A stretch of DNA of 6,187 nt from Actinomycetota bacterium (GTDB lineage: Bacteria; Actinomycetota; Actinomycetes; Nanopelagicales; Nanopelagicaceae), in contig WLGP01000060.1 of assembly GCA_009703165.1 (NCBI GenBank), forward strand, positions 1-6,187, written 5' to 3'. Positions within the stretch are counted from its first letter, which is position 1; each line of letters starts with the position of its first letter. Shown here one piece after another: positions 5,050 to 6,187 of this stretch. Both the position numbers and the translations under genes were made by a program. A model generated the notes under the pieces. That model saw only the letters and a list, made by a program, of their open reading frames with translations, was not told the DNA's origin and made no database searches.

Positions 5050-6187
5050 GTTCACACCCGAGGTCGAAGCGCTAGCTAATGAGATATTGGCCTATAGCCT
5101 TGAACGACTTAAATCAGATCCACCTTTAGATGGTCCGCGCAGTGCAGCAGATCTTTTTGCCGAAGTTGGTAACACCATTACCGAACGCGGACTTGGTGGC
5201 CGGGCAGCACTTGGCGTATTTACCGAAGTATTGGCAAAGGCTTGTATCTCAACAGATCACCCGCGTTACTTGGCATACATTCCATCTGCGCCTAGCGAAT
5301 ATGCAAGCCTTTTCGATCTCGTCGTTGCAGCAAGTGCGCTCTACGGCGGATCGTGGCAAGAAGGAGCAGGAGCTGTCTTTGCCGAAAACCAAGCGCTGCG
5401 CTGGCTCTCTGATTTAGCAGGTTTGCCAGAAAGTGCCGGTGGCGTCTTTGTACAAGGCGGAACCATTGGAAACTTATCGGCGCTCGTCACAGCCCGCGCA
5501 GATGCACGTGCAAAATTTCCTGATGTAAAGCGTTGGGCAATTGCCTGCAGCGCAGAGGCTCACTCATCTGTGGCATCTGCGGCTCAAGTAATGGATGTTG
5601 AACTTGTAACGATTGAACCGCGCGAGGATCTCCGTATTCATGGTGACGATATCGCTGCGGCAATTGATGCCTTTCACGCTGCAAGTGATGCGCGAGTCTG
5701 CGCCGTCGTTGCCACATCTGGAACTACAAACCTTGGCGTGATCGATGATCTCAAAGGTGCGGCTAAAGCTGCCCGCGATCGAAATATCTGGTTCCACGTA
5801 GATGGTGCTTACGGTCTTGCCGGTTTATGCGCGCCATCTGTGCGAGCAAAGTTTGATGGCGTTGAACTATGTGATTCCTTTATCGTCGATCCACATAAGT
5901 GGCTCTTTGCTCCTTATGATGCCTGCGCACTTGTCTATCGCAACCCCGAGATCGCGCGCATCACACATACACAACATGCTTCCTATCTCGATGCGCTACA
6001 TGATGGATCGTGGAGTCCTTCAGATTATGCAATTCAATTAACGCGACGCACTCGTGGTCTTCCATTCTGGTTCTCACTTGCTGCAGCCGGTACAGATGCC
6101 TATCGCGATGCAGTTGAAGATTCATTACGCGTTGCAAAGGATGCTGCTGAACTTATTAAGGCACACCCCAACCTTGAACTCTTGCGC
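5042..6187 (+). CDS. PLP-dependent group II amino-acid decarboxylase (partial, 3' end outside window)
   Basis: An open frame of 382 codons runs from ATG 5042 to the window edge with no stop, so the C-terminus is missing. It belongs to the fold-type I group II decarboxylases (aromatic amino acid, glutamate, histidine and related). GGTIGNLSAL (139-148) holds the phosphate-binding region. His174 in AEAHSS should stack on the cofactor ring. SGTTNLG (226-232) carries the Thr near PLP. Asp254 in HVDGAYG contacts the pyridine nitrogen. Lys286 in DPHKWLF is the Schiff-base lysine. The Asp-to-Lys distance of 32 residues equals that of aromatic amino-acid decarboxylase. Members are usually about 450-500 residues, so roughly 70-120 should lie outside. 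Its ATG overlaps the end of the SDR gene by 8 bp (5042-5049). The nearest purine-rich site (AAAGAGG, 5022-5028) is 13 bases away, so coupled translation is likely. The substrate cannot be told from what is visible. Confidence 0.92.
   Translation, partial: MHKFTPEVEALANEILAYSLERLKSDPPLDGPRSAADLFAEVGNTITERGLGGRAALGVFTEVLAKACISTDHPRYLAYIPSAPSEYASLFDLVVAASALYGGSWQEGAGAVFAENQALRWLSDLAGLPESAGGVFVQGGTIGNLSALVTARADARAKFPDVKRWAIACSAEAHSSVASAAQVMDVELVTIEPREDLRIHGDDIAAAIDAFHAASDARVCAVVATSGTTNLGVIDDLKGAAKAARDRNIWFHVDGAYGLAGLCAPSVRAKFDGVELCDSFIVDPHKWLFAPYDACALVYRNPEIARITHTQHASYLDALHDGSWSPSDYAIQLTRRTRGLPFWFSLAAAGTDAYRDAVEDSLRVAKDAAELIKAHPNLELLR

Overview
The window reads as a compact stretch of an actinobacterial chromosome. 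About half of its bases are G or C, which is low for the phylum, and almost no base is non-coding. The SGNH hydrolase carries a C-terminal tail typical of actinobacterial members. The carbonic anhydrase resembles the short mycobacterial Rv1284 (CanA/MtcA1) type. At least one gene pair looks leaderless, with TANNNT -10 elements 6-7 bases before the ATG. Together these suggest a streamlined free-living actinobacterium, for example of the freshwater acI/Nanopelagicales kind. That placement is an inference from sequence style and not a proof.

Layout, left to right. (1) The last codons of an upstream + strand gene (to 38) are followed a few bases later by a cytosolic SGNH/GDSL-type hydrolase (45-824). 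(2) A short gap holds a recognisable promoter for a tRNA-Thr with anticodon TGT (896-970, CCA encoded). (3) A beta-carbonic anhydrase starts 44 bases after the tRNA (1015-1533) with no visible terminator or promoter between them. (4) Two - strand genes form a tight operon, transcribed ndh first: a type II NADH dehydrogenase (2303-3535) and an alpha/beta hydrolase (1527-2300), with 2 bases between them. The hydrolase and carbonic anhydrase converge and overlap by 7 bp at their 3' ends. (5) A 23-bp divergent intergenic region (3536-3558) separates ndh from a + strand operon. That operon holds an SDR-DUF2867 fusion oxidoreductase (3559-5049) and a PLP-dependent group II amino-acid decarboxylase (from 5042, cut by the window edge). 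The two overlap by 8 bp.

The genes belong to known families: NADH oxidation into the quinone pool, CO2/bicarbonate interconversion, ester hydrolysis and amino-acid decarboxylation. I see no mobile element, CRISPR array, phage gene or clearly new system. The most unusual part is the ndh/SDR divergent promoter. Two opposite -10 elements share bases inside a near-palindrome, and both genes appear to start translation at or very near their transcription start.
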